From Bacteroides caccae (GTDB lineage: Bacteria > Bacteroidota > Bacteroidia > Bacteroidales > Bacteroidaceae), in assembly GCF_002222615.2 (NCBI RefSeq), contig NZ_CP022412.2:3038001-3102000 (forward strand): 64,000 bases of DNA. The letters are read 5' to 3'. This document shows, piece by piece, positions 14,594 to 23,090 of the stretch. The position numbers were made by a program, and so were the translations under genes. How positions within the stretch are numbered: the first letter of the stretch is position 1; the number at the start of each line of letters is the position of its first letter. The notes below the pieces were generated by a model. That model saw nothing but the letters and a program-made list of their open reading frames with translations, did not search any database and was not told the origin of the DNA.

Positions 14594-16240
14594 ATGAAGA
14601 TGACGAGAATACAATTTTTGCGGATAAAAACACAGGCTTCTATCGCTTTGATTTCAATAGGAGTAATCGGATTACTAAGTACCGTTTGTGCCTATTCTTC
14701 CTATATTCCTGCCGGGGATACTGCTTATCAATGGCTGTGGTGTGGGTGGGTTTCTATAATATTTACTGTATGTGTATTATTAGCGGTAGGGTTATCAGCA
14801 AAAGGAGTACATTTTTTCTATCATTCAGTGATTTGGGGGCTTATTTTAATGGGTGGTATTGAAGCAGTCTGGGGATTGCGTCAGATTTACGGTTTCGCTA
14901 CTTCTAATCATTCATTATATGCTGTGACAGGCTCTTTTTATAATCCTGGACCATATTCCGGCTATTTGGCATTGGTATTTCCTGTATGTTTGTACGAATG
15001 GTTACGATTAAATGCTATAAAGCAACGTACTTGGGAAGAATCGGTAGGGTATTATTTATCTTTTGGGGTGCTGTTATTACTCGTTTGTGTACTTCCGGCA
15101 GGAATGAGCCGTTCGGCATGGCTGGCGTCCATCTTTTCGGGAGTATTTGTATGTAGTGTACACTATCCATGGAGAAATTGGTTGAAAAAAGCTTGGGAGG
15201 AGTATCATGGAAAAGCGGTAGTTGCTTTACTTTTGCTTTCCGTTATTTTGATAACAGGAGGTATTGGAATCTATCATTTGAAGGCTGATTCAGCTAAAGG
15301 ACGACTGTTTATGTGGAAAATAAGTAGTTTGGCTGTGGTTAAGAAGCCCATTTCTGCGTATGGTATTGGGAACTTTGTTTATGCTTATGGACAAGAGCAG
15401 GAGAAATATTTTGCAAAAGGTAGTTATGATGAAGATGAGGAACGTGTAGCTGGTAGCCCGGAGTATGCTTTCAATGAATATCTACGAATAGCAGTAGAGT
15501 GTGGTATTCCGGTTTTGGTACTTGTGTTAACGATAATAGGTGGTTGCTTGTATCGGGGAATTAAAAAGAAACGTATCGGTATCTGCGGAGGATTAATTTC
15601 ATTACTTTTTTTCTCTTTTTCTTCTTATCCAATGACGTATCCTTGTTTTATCATTGCATTTATTCTTCTTTTAATTGCATGCTTCTTGGACTATTCACAT
15701 AAGTTGATGCTTCTATTTACGTTTGTGATCGGCAGTGTAGGTGTATGGTTGGTACGGAATAATGCGTATGACGCTTGTCGGGAGTGGTCACAATGTAAAA
15801 TGTTGTATAGTATTCAGGCATATGGTAAAGCGAAAGAAGAATATGGAAGACTATATCCGCTTCTGAATGGCCGTCCCCGTTTTCTTTTTGAGTATGGACG
15901 TTGTCTGCATAACTTGAAAGAATACAATGCTTCTAATCGGATATTACAAGAAGCGGAACGAATCAGTTGCGATCCGATGATACTTAATGTCATTGGCAAA
16001 AACTATAAGGCGTTAAAGAGATATGAAGAAGCTGAACATTGGTTTCTGCGCTCTACTCATCGTTTACCGGGACGTATTTATCCATATTATCTGTTAGCAA
16101 AACTCTATGCTGAACCGGATTTTCGAAAACCTGATAAATTGGAACAAATGGTCGAAATTGTGTTGACGAAAGAACCGAAAATACAATCGTCTGCTATTCG
16201 TGAAATGAGAGATGAAGTAAAAAAATTGATAAGTCGATGA
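14594..16240 (+). CDS. O-antigen ligase/Wzy-like membrane protein with TPR tail
   Basis: 548 residues. About ten transmembrane segments fill residues 15-410. The Wzy_C/WaaL-type signature is visible as KPISAYGIGNFVYAYG, then AFNEYLRIAVECG after a periplasmic loop. The last 130 residues (AYGKAKEEYGRLYPLL, RYEEAEHWFLRSTHR) look like tetratricopeptide repeats. WaaL-fold enzymes transfer lipid-linked glycans to lipid A, to other glycans, or in PglL-type enzymes to proteins. No other polysaccharide gene is nearby, so a role tied to the neighbouring exported proteins is possible but unproven. It overlaps the signal peptidase gene by 4 bp (ATGA). Confidence 0.75.
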   Translation: MKMTRIQFLRIKTQASIALISIGVIGLLSTVCAYSSYIPAGDTAYQWLWCGWVSIIFTVCVLLAVGLSAKGVHFFYHSVIWGLILMGGIEAVWGLRQIYGFATSNHSLYAVTGSFYNPGPYSGYLALVFPVCLYEWLRLNAIKQRTWEESVGYYLSFGVLLLLVCVLPAGMSRSAWLASIFSGVFVCSVHYPWRNWLKKAWEEYHGKAVVALLLLSVILITGGIGIYHLKADSAKGRLFMWKISSLAVVKKPISAYGIGNFVYAYGQEQEKYFAKGSYDEDEERVAGSPEYAFNEYLRIAVECGIPVLVLVLTIIGGCLYRGIKKKRIGICGGLISLLFFSFSSYPMTYPCFIIAFILLLIACFLDYSHKLMLLFTFVIGSVGVWLVRNNAYDACREWSQCKMLYSIQAYGKAKEEYGRLYPLLNGRPRFLFEYGRCLHNLKEYNASNRILQEAERISCDPMILNVIGKNYKALKRYEEAEHWFLRSTHRLPGRIYPYYLLAKLYAEPDFRKPDKLEQMVEIVLTKEPKIQSSAIREMRDEVKKLISR

Positions 16241-17121
16241 AAAAGCTGTTATTACTATTGATGCGTTTGATGAAAGGGTGCATTTGGGGAATTACAATCT
16301 TGTTCCTTGGTTGGATACTACTACAAACAGTTTTGTTTGCCTCCTTCAAAGTACCTACGGATTCAATGGTGCCTGCTTTGTTACCTGGTGATAACATTAT
16401 TGTGAACAAACTTCCGATGGGTGCCCGACTTTTTAATTTGTCTGCAGCTTTCCGTCAGGAACGTTTTGTTGTCTATCGGTTGCCTGCTTTGGGGGGCATA
16501 AAACGAAATGATGTTCTTGTTTTCAATTTTCCTTATCCTCAACATCGGGATAGTATTGGATTTGATATTTTAAAATATTATGTGAAACGTTGTGTTGCAT
16601 TACCCGGTGACTCTATTTCTATTCATAACTATCATTATTGTGTGGCAGGCTATGAGAAAGATTTGGGTAATATAAAATCTCAGGACAGTATGAAAGAACG
16701 TCTACAACAATTACCGGAGAATGCTCGAAAACGATATTCTTTCCAAACCTATCCGTGGAACGATTCTATTCACTGGAACGTTTGTAATTTTGGTCCACTT
16801 TATATACCTCGAATGAATGATGTCATTGTGATGAACCGGAAGAATTACCTTCTTTATCGTCATCTTATCGAATGGGAACAGCAGAAGAAACTTCAATGGA
16901 AAGGAGAAAAAGCTTATTTGGATCATCATCGTATTACTAGCTATCGTTTTCGTACAAACTATTATTTTATGGCAGGAGATCGGGTGTTTAACTCTCAAGA
17001 TTCTCGTTATTGGGGATTGTTGCCGGAAGAATATATTGTTGGAAGGGCATCTTTTATTTGGAAATCTACTGATAATGAAGGGAAAATACGTTGGAAACGA
17101 ATATTCAAATCAATAACATAA
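16237..17121 (+). CDS. Accessory signal peptidase I
   Basis: 294 residues. A single N-terminal membrane segment lies at about 14-34, followed by the type I signal peptidase box FKVPTDSMVPALLPGD with catalytic Ser43. The general base is Lys117 in YYVKRCVALPGDSI, and the C-terminal box is YYFMAGDRVFNSQDSRYWG. All essential residues are present. It cleaves signal peptides on the outer face of the inner membrane. It overlaps the O-antigen-ligase-like gene before it (ATGA) and the beta-propeller gene after it (TAATG), so all are translated together. Housekeeping signal peptidases are not normally embedded in such a cluster. I infer that it processes exported products of this island. Confidence 0.85.
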   Translation: MKKLLLLLMRLMKGCIWGITILFLGWILLQTVLFASFKVPTDSMVPALLPGDNIIVNKLPMGARLFNLSAAFRQERFVVYRLPALGGIKRNDVLVFNFPYPQHRDSIGFDILKYYVKRCVALPGDSISIHNYHYCVAGYEKDLGNIKSQDSMKERLQQLPENARKRYSFQTYPWNDSIHWNVCNFGPLYIPRMNDVIVMNRKNYLLYRHLIEWEQQKKLQWKGEKAYLDHHRITSYRFRTNYYFMAGDRVFNSQDSRYWGLLPEEYIVGRASFIWKSTDNEGKIRWKRIFKSIT

Positions 17122-18386
17122 TGACGAGTATGAATAATATTAGGATATTTATAATGAAGATATGCTATATATGTTGTGCTATAGCAATGAGCTATATAGC
17201 TATTTCTTGTCTGTCTGAGAACAAAATAATAGATAGAAGCAGCCCTGTATTAATTGTGAATTTGGATAGTACCAAAGTGTCAGAATTTAGGTATTCGGAT
17301 ATTTTCAAATCAGTGACTGCAATTGAGCTGGATGAAAAAGACGCACTGCTGGGAGGAATAGATAAAATGCAGATTTACAAGAGTCAATTGTTTGTTTTGG
17401 ATAGCCGTTCTACAAAAGGAGTTTATATATTTGATAGAAAAGGCACTTTTATGAGAAAAATTGGCAATATAGGATTGGCACCTGATGAATATGTATCTTG
17501 TGATGATTTTACGATTAATATAGATGATAATGAACTGTATATCTTTGATTCTTTACAGAATAAGATATATAGGTATGATATTTCTTCAGGTAAGTTTAAA
17601 GGAGGAATTCTTATGGATAAGAATATTCATTTTAATTACATTGCTTATAATAGTGGATGCTTATATGGAGCACAGACTTTTTTTCAACCTTCAAAAGAAG
17701 ATAGATACTATTTACTACAGCAAGTAGATGTCAAGTCAGGGGAAAGAATTGCACAATGGATGGATGCATCAGAGTATAATAAAGGGTGGAATGATGAACT
17801 TATTCATGGCAATGTTTTTTATAATATTGGCAAGAATGAAGATTTGTTTATCATGGGTTTAATGGATACTATTATGTCTATTAAAGAACAGAGAATTTCT
17901 CCATATATGGCTATTCAAAGTGAGGGGATAGTTTTAAAAAAAGATATATTAGAAGATGAAAAGCTTCTGACTCTTGATCCTCGGGTAAGAAGTCGAAATA
18001 TTCTTTCTCTAATAAATAGGCTTAACAAACAAGGTAAAATACAGCATATTTCCCATATTTATAAATATAAAGACCAGCTATTTTTTGAATGTATGAGAAA
18101 GTCTAATCAACAGGTTCAGCATGATATTAAAAGTGGGAGAACACTTGTTTATGAGAAAACACTAAATGATATATTGTTTACTATTAAGCCTGACTATTCT
18201 CATATTCCGATATTTCTTTGTAGTGATTCGTTGGGTGTATATTTTTATGTTACTCCTGAATGTTTTTCTGAGTTGCAGTATTTTGAGAAAGAGAATTATA
18301 TATCTGATAAACTAAAGAATAAAGAAAGTATAAGAAAATTAAGAGATGAATCTAATCCATTGATACTCTATTATGAATTTAAATAA
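17121..18386 (+). CDS. Six-bladed beta-propeller lipoprotein (paralogue 6)
   Basis: 421 residues from the ATG at 17121, which overlaps the stop of the signal peptidase gene (TAATG). A start at 17154 (MKICYICCAIAMSYIAISCL) gives a more compact lipoprotein signal with lipobox AISC. The protein carries the divergent family motif SVTAIELDEKDALLGG, a blade RKIGNIGLAPDEYVS and the tail DESNPLILYYEF. It overlaps the following small gene by 14 bp, repeating the arrangement at 8514-8524. It closes the run of propellers in the island. Confidence 0.8.
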   Translation: MTSMNNIRIFIMKICYICCAIAMSYIAISCLSENKIIDRSSPVLIVNLDSTKVSEFRYSDIFKSVTAIELDEKDALLGGIDKMQIYKSQLFVLDSRSTKGVYIFDRKGTFMRKIGNIGLAPDEYVSCDDFTINIDDNELYIFDSLQNKIYRYDISSGKFKGGILMDKNIHFNYIAYNSGCLYGAQTFFQPSKEDRYYLLQQVDVKSGERIAQWMDASEYNKGWNDELIHGNVFYNIGKNEDLFIMGLMDTIMSIKEQRISPYMAIQSEGIVLKKDILEDEKLLTLDPRVRSRNILSLINRLNKQGKIQHISHIYKYKDQLFFECMRKSNQQVQHDIKSGRTLVYEKTLNDILFTIKPDYSHIPIFLCSDSLGVYFYVTPECFSELQYFEKENYISDKLKNKESIRKLRDESNPLILYYEFK

Positions 18387-18795
18387 TTTCATAACTGTTT
18401 GTATTTCAGTTATGTCTGTTTCTGCTATTTCTTTTTATATAAGTGAAAAGACGGAAATAAATAGAAGGGATATGAATAATATACAAAAGAGTTTGGGGAA
18501 AAATAAAATACTAATATTGCCGGCTTATGAAAATAATCGTTATAATATGATGCTTTTAAAAAATAAATTGAGTAATTTTAGATTCACAAATATATCCGAG
18601 GAATTTCTGGAGTTTCCAAGTAGCCGAACAACAGGATTGAGTCAACGATTTTTTGCATATGTAAATAACCAGGGGCGAATGACCTCATTTTATTTTCCTA
18701 GTAAAAATCAACAGGATATAACACGATTATATTTAAATCATTTGAAGGAAAAAATACAAAAGAATAACAAGAATAAGATTGTCGGGCATAAATAA
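18373..18795 (+). CDS. Small membrane-anchored protein, shortened thioredoxin-like relative without CxxC
   Basis: 140 residues with an N-terminal membrane segment (ITVCISVMSVSAISFYI). The rest aligns by eye with the second half of the frameshifted protein at 8514-9124: KILILPAYENNRYN matches KNVIFLTDYEDQCF, and FFAYVNNQGRMTSFYFPS matches LFVIDKDFIINKIYIPH, with the same LYLNHLKEKI-like ending helix. The segment with the CxxC active site is missing, so it is probably not a redox enzyme in its own right. It overlaps the propeller gene before it. Whether it is a natural short form or a deletion product cannot be told from this window. Confidence 0.6.
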   Translation: MNLNNFITVCISVMSVSAISFYISEKTEINRRDMNNIQKSLGKNKILILPAYENNRYNMMLLKNKLSNFRFTNISEEFLEFPSSRTTGLSQRFFAYVNNQGRMTSFYFPSKNQQDITRLYLNHLKEKIQKNNKNKIVGHK

Positions 18796-18854
18796 AGTCT
18801 GAGTCCAATAGAGGGATTAATTTATAATGCATAATCGATAGCAATAAATATATT

Positions 18855-19955
18855 ATGAGAAAATACAGTTGTATATGGATGCTGCTATGTTGTTTAGCTT
18901 ATGGTGGAATGACATCTTGCTCTGGCAAGAAAAGTGATGCAGACGAGCAGGATAAAGGTGTTTCTACCGTTCTTCCGGATTCAAAGAATGAAGTCACCGT
19001 TCAAATTCTAAAGAGGTGTGATTTTCATCACGAACTAGTCAGTAACGGTAAGGTAAGTGCCCGCGGGCAGGCTGATCTTCGTTTTGAAACGAATGAGGTT
19101 ATTGCTCATGTCTATGTGAAAAACGGTGATCGTGTTCGTAAGGGGCAGAAGTTGGCCGAGCTGGATAAATTCCGTCTGGAACAGAAATTATCACAGGCGG
19201 AAGATGCTTTGTTGAAAGCGGAGCTTGAACTGAAAGATGTACTTATCGGGCAGGGATATACGCCGGATGATTTTAGCAAGGTGCCTGAAGAAACCATGAA
19301 ACTTGCGAAAGTAAAGAGCGGCTATGAACAGTCGAAGTCCCAGTATGAACTTACGAAAAGAGAAACGGAACATGCTACACTTGTTGCCCCCTTTGACGGG
19401 ATAGTAGCTAATCTGTTTTCAAAACCTTATAATCTCGCTAATACGTCCGAGGCATTTTGTACTGTCATTGACACTCGTGGGATGGAAACTGATTTCACCG
19501 TGTTGGAGAACGAACTGGCTTTTATTAAAACCGGTGACAAAGTAATGATTACTCCTTATGCCGGCGGAGGTTCTTATGAAGGTAGTGTATCTGAAATCAA
19601 TCCGCTGGTGGATGCGAACGGAATGGTAAAAGTAAAAGCTGCGGTAAACGGACAGGGGAAGTTGTTTAGCGGCATGAACGTAAGGGTAAGCGTCAAGCGG
19701 AGTTTAGGGGAGCAGTTGGTCATTCCTAAAACGGCTGTGGTGCTGCGTTCCGGCAAACAGGTTGTGTTTACCTTAAAAGAAGGCAAGGCAATGTGGAATT
19801 ATGTACATACGGGATTGGAGAATGCTACGGAATATGTTGTCTCGGATAAATCTCAGGGAGGTGTTGAAGATGGCCTCTTGGAAGGAGATACGGTTATTGT
19901 CACCGGGAACTTGAATTTAGCGCATGAAACGGAGGTGACTATAAGCGGTGAATGA
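18855..19955 (+). CDS. RND efflux periplasmic adaptor (membrane fusion protein)
   Basis: 366 residues, lipoprotein signal with lipobox MTSC near residue 26. The biotinyl-lipoyl-like halves flank a coiled-coil hairpin: VIAHVYVKNGDRVRKGQKLA, then helices about residues 95-165, then HATLVAPFDGIVANLF. Beta-barrel and membrane-proximal domains follow (VMITPYAGGGSYEGSVSEI; LVIPKTAVVLRSGKQVVF). It links an RND pump in the inner membrane to a TolC channel. It begins a new, less A+T-rich segment and is followed by two RND permeases and one TolC gene on the same strand. The substrate cannot be read from sequence. Confidence 0.9.
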   Translation: MRKYSCIWMLLCCLAYGGMTSCSGKKSDADEQDKGVSTVLPDSKNEVTVQILKRCDFHHELVSNGKVSARGQADLRFETNEVIAHVYVKNGDRVRKGQKLAELDKFRLEQKLSQAEDALLKAELELKDVLIGQGYTPDDFSKVPEETMKLAKVKSGYEQSKSQYELTKRETEHATLVAPFDGIVANLFSKPYNLANTSEAFCTVIDTRGMETDFTVLENELAFIKTGDKVMITPYAGGGSYEGSVSEINPLVDANGMVKVKAAVNGQGKLFSGMNVRVSVKRSLGEQLVIPKTAVVLRSGKQVVFTLKEGKAMWNYVHTGLENATEYVVSDKSQGGVEDGLLEGDTVIVTGNLNLAHETEVTISGE

Positions 19956-19986
19956 TTGACTGCAAACGATAAATACAGAGAAAAGC

Positions 19987-22900
19987 ATGATAAAATTTTT
20001 AATCCAGCGTCCTATTGCCGTGCTGATGGCTTTCACCGCCTGTTTTATAATCGGGCTGGTGACTTATTCTACACTTCCGATATCTCTGCTTCCGAATATC
20101 GCTATTCCGGAGATCACTATACAGGTGTCTGCTGCCAATACATCTGCCCGCGAACTGGAAAATACGATTGTGAAACCTTTGCGCAGCCAGTTGATACAGG
20201 TTTCTACATTGAAAGATATTCACAGTGAGTCTAGAGACGGCGCCGGTATTATCCGCTTGTCTTTTGATTTCGGTACTAATACGGACCTGGCCTTTATCGA
20301 GGTAAATGAAAAGATAGACGCTGCAATGAACTATCTCCCGAAGGAAACGGAACGTCCGAAAGTCATTAAGGCGAGCGCAACGGATATACCTGTTTTTTAC
20401 CTGAATCTGACTTTGAAGAATGACAGTGCTTATAGCATTACGGGACAACAGTCCTTTCTGGATCTGTGTGAATTTGCGGAATCGGTCATTAAACGTAGGA
20501 TAGAGCAGCTTGAAGAAGTGGCTATGGTAGATGTGACCGGATTGGTGGAACGTCAGGTGCAGATTGTGCCCGATGAGGATATGCTCTCCATGTTGGGAAT
20601 TTCTATTGAGGATATAGAATCGACTCTGGCTGCCAATAATGTGGAACCGGGTAGTATGACGGTACGTGACGGATATTATGAATATAACATAAAGTTTTCC
20701 ACCCTCCTGCGTACTGCGGAAGATGTAGAAAATATTTATCTGCGTAAAGGAGACCGGATTGTGCAGTTAAAGGATTTCTGCCGGGTGAATATCGTGCCCG
20801 TAAAAGAAAAAGGGGTATCTGTATCTAACGGGAAAAGGGCAGTGACGCTGGCTGTTATCAAGCAGGCGGATGAGAATATGGATAAGATGAAGAAATCTCT
20901 GGTAGAGACGATGGAGTACTTCCAACGGGTATATCCGGATATTGATTTCAGTATCAGCCGTAATCAGACGGAATTGCTGGACTACACAATTTCGAATCTG
21001 CAACAGAATCTGTCTTTAGGTTTTCTCTTTATCTGCCTGGTAGCGGTCTTGTTTCTGGGGGATGTAAAATCTCCGTTGGTTATCGGACTTAGCATGGTGG
21101 TTTCTATCGTAATCAGTTTCGTTTTCTTCTATCTGTGCAATATGTCCCTGAATATCATTTCACTCGCCGGATTGATTCTGGCATTGGGTATGATGATTGA
21201 CAGTTCGATTATTGTAACTGAGAATATATCGCAATACCGGGAACGGGGATATTCGTTGCGCCGTGCCTGTATCACGGGAACAAGCGAAGTGGTGACTCCC
21301 ATGTTGAGTTCCTCCTTAACGACCATTGCCGTGTTTGCACCGTTGATTTTTATGAGTGGTATTGCCGGAGCTATCTTTTACGATCAGGCTTTTTCAGTTA
21401 CAGTGGGACTTATGGTTTCTTATTTTACGGGTATCATGTTGCTTCCCGTACTTTATCTGCTGGTCTACCGGACCGGTATCCATACCCGGAAATGGAAGTG
21501 GCTTTCCTTTAAATTCAATAACCCGATAAAAGATCATACATTAGACCGTTTTTATGATGCGGGGGTGGACTGGGTATTCAGTCATAAAACGTTCAGTGTT
21601 TTGTTCTGTGCTATTTCCATTCCGCTTTGTGTATTTTTCTTTTTCTTTATCGACAAGCAGCGTATGCCCGATATTGAGGAGAATGAGTTGATTGCCAGGA
21701 TTGAGTGGAATGAGAATATTCATGTGGATGAAAACAGGAGGCGTGTGGACGAACTTTTTAAAGAACTGGAAGAACCGGTAGCCGAGCACACGGCGTCCAT
21801 TGGCAGGCAGGATTTCCTTCTGAACCGTGAAAGGGAGCTTTCTTCTTCCGAGGCTGAACTTTACTTCCGTACGGAGACACCCGAAACTATTTCTCCTTTA
21901 CAGCAAGAAATTTATCGCAGACTGAAAGAGCGTTATCCGCTTTCTGTCATTTCTTTCTCTCCGCCGGAGACTGTGTTTGAGAAACTCTTTGTCACAGGCG
22001 AACCGGATATCATAGCCGAGTTTTATACCCGTAATAAGGCAAAAGCACCGGAAGCGGAAACCATCCGGCGCGTGGAGAAGGACTTGGCACGGAAGACGGG
22101 AATCGCCCCTACGGGTATCGCTTTCGAGAATCAACTGAATCTAAGTATTAGCAAAGAGAAACTGTTGCTTTACCGTGTTTCCTATAATGAGCTCTACCGT
22201 ATCCTGAAAACTGCTTTTCGTGAGAATAGTGTGACAATGTTGCATTCTTACCAACAATATCTTCCGATCAGCGTTGCCGGCAGCGAAAAGACTGTGAATG
22301 AAATATTGCAGGAGACGTTGATACAGACTGAACCGGATAATAAAGGAAACATAGAATATATCCCTCTTCGGGAGCTGGTTACGATAGCTCCTGCTGAGGA
22401 TCTGAAAAGTATTACTTCGGGGCGTAATGGTGAATATGTCCCCTTTAATTTTTATGACGTGCAGAACGGGGACAAGTTGATGCGGGAAGTGAAGCAGGTA
22501 GCGGAGGAAACGAAAGAATGGGATACAGGCTTCTCCGGAAGTTTCTTTTCCAACAGGGAGATGTTGGACGAGCTGGTGGTAATCCTGTTTATTTCGTTGT
22601 TGCTGATGTACTTTATTCTTGCCTCGCAGTTTGAAAGTTTCCTGCAACCTTTGCTTGTTCTGGCGGAGATACCGATAGATGTGGCCTTTGCGTTATTACT
22701 GCTTTGGCTTTGCGGGCATACACTGAATCTGATGTCTGCTATCGGACTTATTGTCACCTGTGGTATTGTAATCAATGACTCTATCCTGAAACTGGACGCT
22801 ATCAATGAACTGCGCAAAGCGGGTGTTCCGTTGTTGGAGGCTATCCATGAAGCAGGACGCAGGCGTTTGCGCCCGATTATCATGACTTCGCTGACTACTA

Positions 22901-23073
22901 TCTTTGCAATGGTACCGTTACTGTTTTCATCGGATATGGGTTCGGAATTACAGAAACCATTGTCTATCGCCATGATAGGGACAATGTCGGTCGGTACGGC
23001 AGTGAGTCTGTTCATCATACCATTGCTTTACTGGTTTATTTACAGAAAGAAAGAAGAAATAAGTAGCAAGTAA
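19987..23073 (+). CDS. RND efflux permease 1 (AcrB/CusA superfamily)
   Basis: 1028 residues, the full length for the family. Layout is the standard duplicated one: TM1 (PIAVLMAFTACFIIGLVTY), a large porter loop, TM2-6, TM7 and a second porter loop, then TM8-12. TM4 reads GLILALGMMIDSSIIVTEN, keeping one of the two TM4 aspartates found in AcrB (DD to DS). It exports substrates using the proton gradient, together with the adaptor 31 bp upstream and the TolC protein 17 bp downstream. Start ATG at 19987. Confidence 0.9.
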   Translation: MIKFLIQRPIAVLMAFTACFIIGLVTYSTLPISLLPNIAIPEITIQVSAANTSARELENTIVKPLRSQLIQVSTLKDIHSESRDGAGIIRLSFDFGTNTDLAFIEVNEKIDAAMNYLPKETERPKVIKASATDIPVFYLNLTLKNDSAYSITGQQSFLDLCEFAESVIKRRIEQLEEVAMVDVTGLVERQVQIVPDEDMLSMLGISIEDIESTLAANNVEPGSMTVRDGYYEYNIKFSTLLRTAEDVENIYLRKGDRIVQLKDFCRVNIVPVKEKGVSVSNGKRAVTLAVIKQADENMDKMKKSLVETMEYFQRVYPDIDFSISRNQTELLDYTISNLQQNLSLGFLFICLVAVLFLGDVKSPLVIGLSMVVSIVISFVFFYLCNMSLNIISLAGLILALGMMIDSSIIVTENISQYRERGYSLRRACITGTSEVVTPMLSSSLTTIAVFAPLIFMSGIAGAIFYDQAFSVTVGLMVSYFTGIMLLPVLYLLVYRTGIHTRKWKWLSFKFNNPIKDHTLDRFYDAGVDWVFSHKTFSVLFCAISIPLCVFFFFFIDKQRMPDIEENELIARIEWNENIHVDENRRRVDELFKELEEPVAEHTASIGRQDFLLNRERELSSSEAELYFRTETPETISPLQQEIYRRLKERYPLSVISFSPPETVFEKLFVTGEPDIIAEFYTRNKAKAPEAETIRRVEKDLARKTGIAPTGIAFENQLNLSISKEKLLLYRVSYNELYRILKTAFRENSVTMLHSYQQYLPISVAGSEKTVNEILQETLIQTEPDNKGNIEYIPLRELVTIAPAEDLKSITSGRNGEYVPFNFYDVQNGDKLMREVKQVAEETKEWDTGFSGSFFSNREMLDELVVILFISLLLMYFILASQFESFLQPLLVLAEIPIDVAFALLLLWLCGHTLNLMSAIGLIVTCGIVINDSILKLDAINELRKAGVPLLEAIHEAGRRRLRPIIMTSLTTIFAMVPLLFSSDMGSELQKPLSIAMIGTMSVGTAVSLFIIPLLYWFIYRKKEEISSK

Positions 23074-23090
23074 TAACGAATAGTTCAAAT

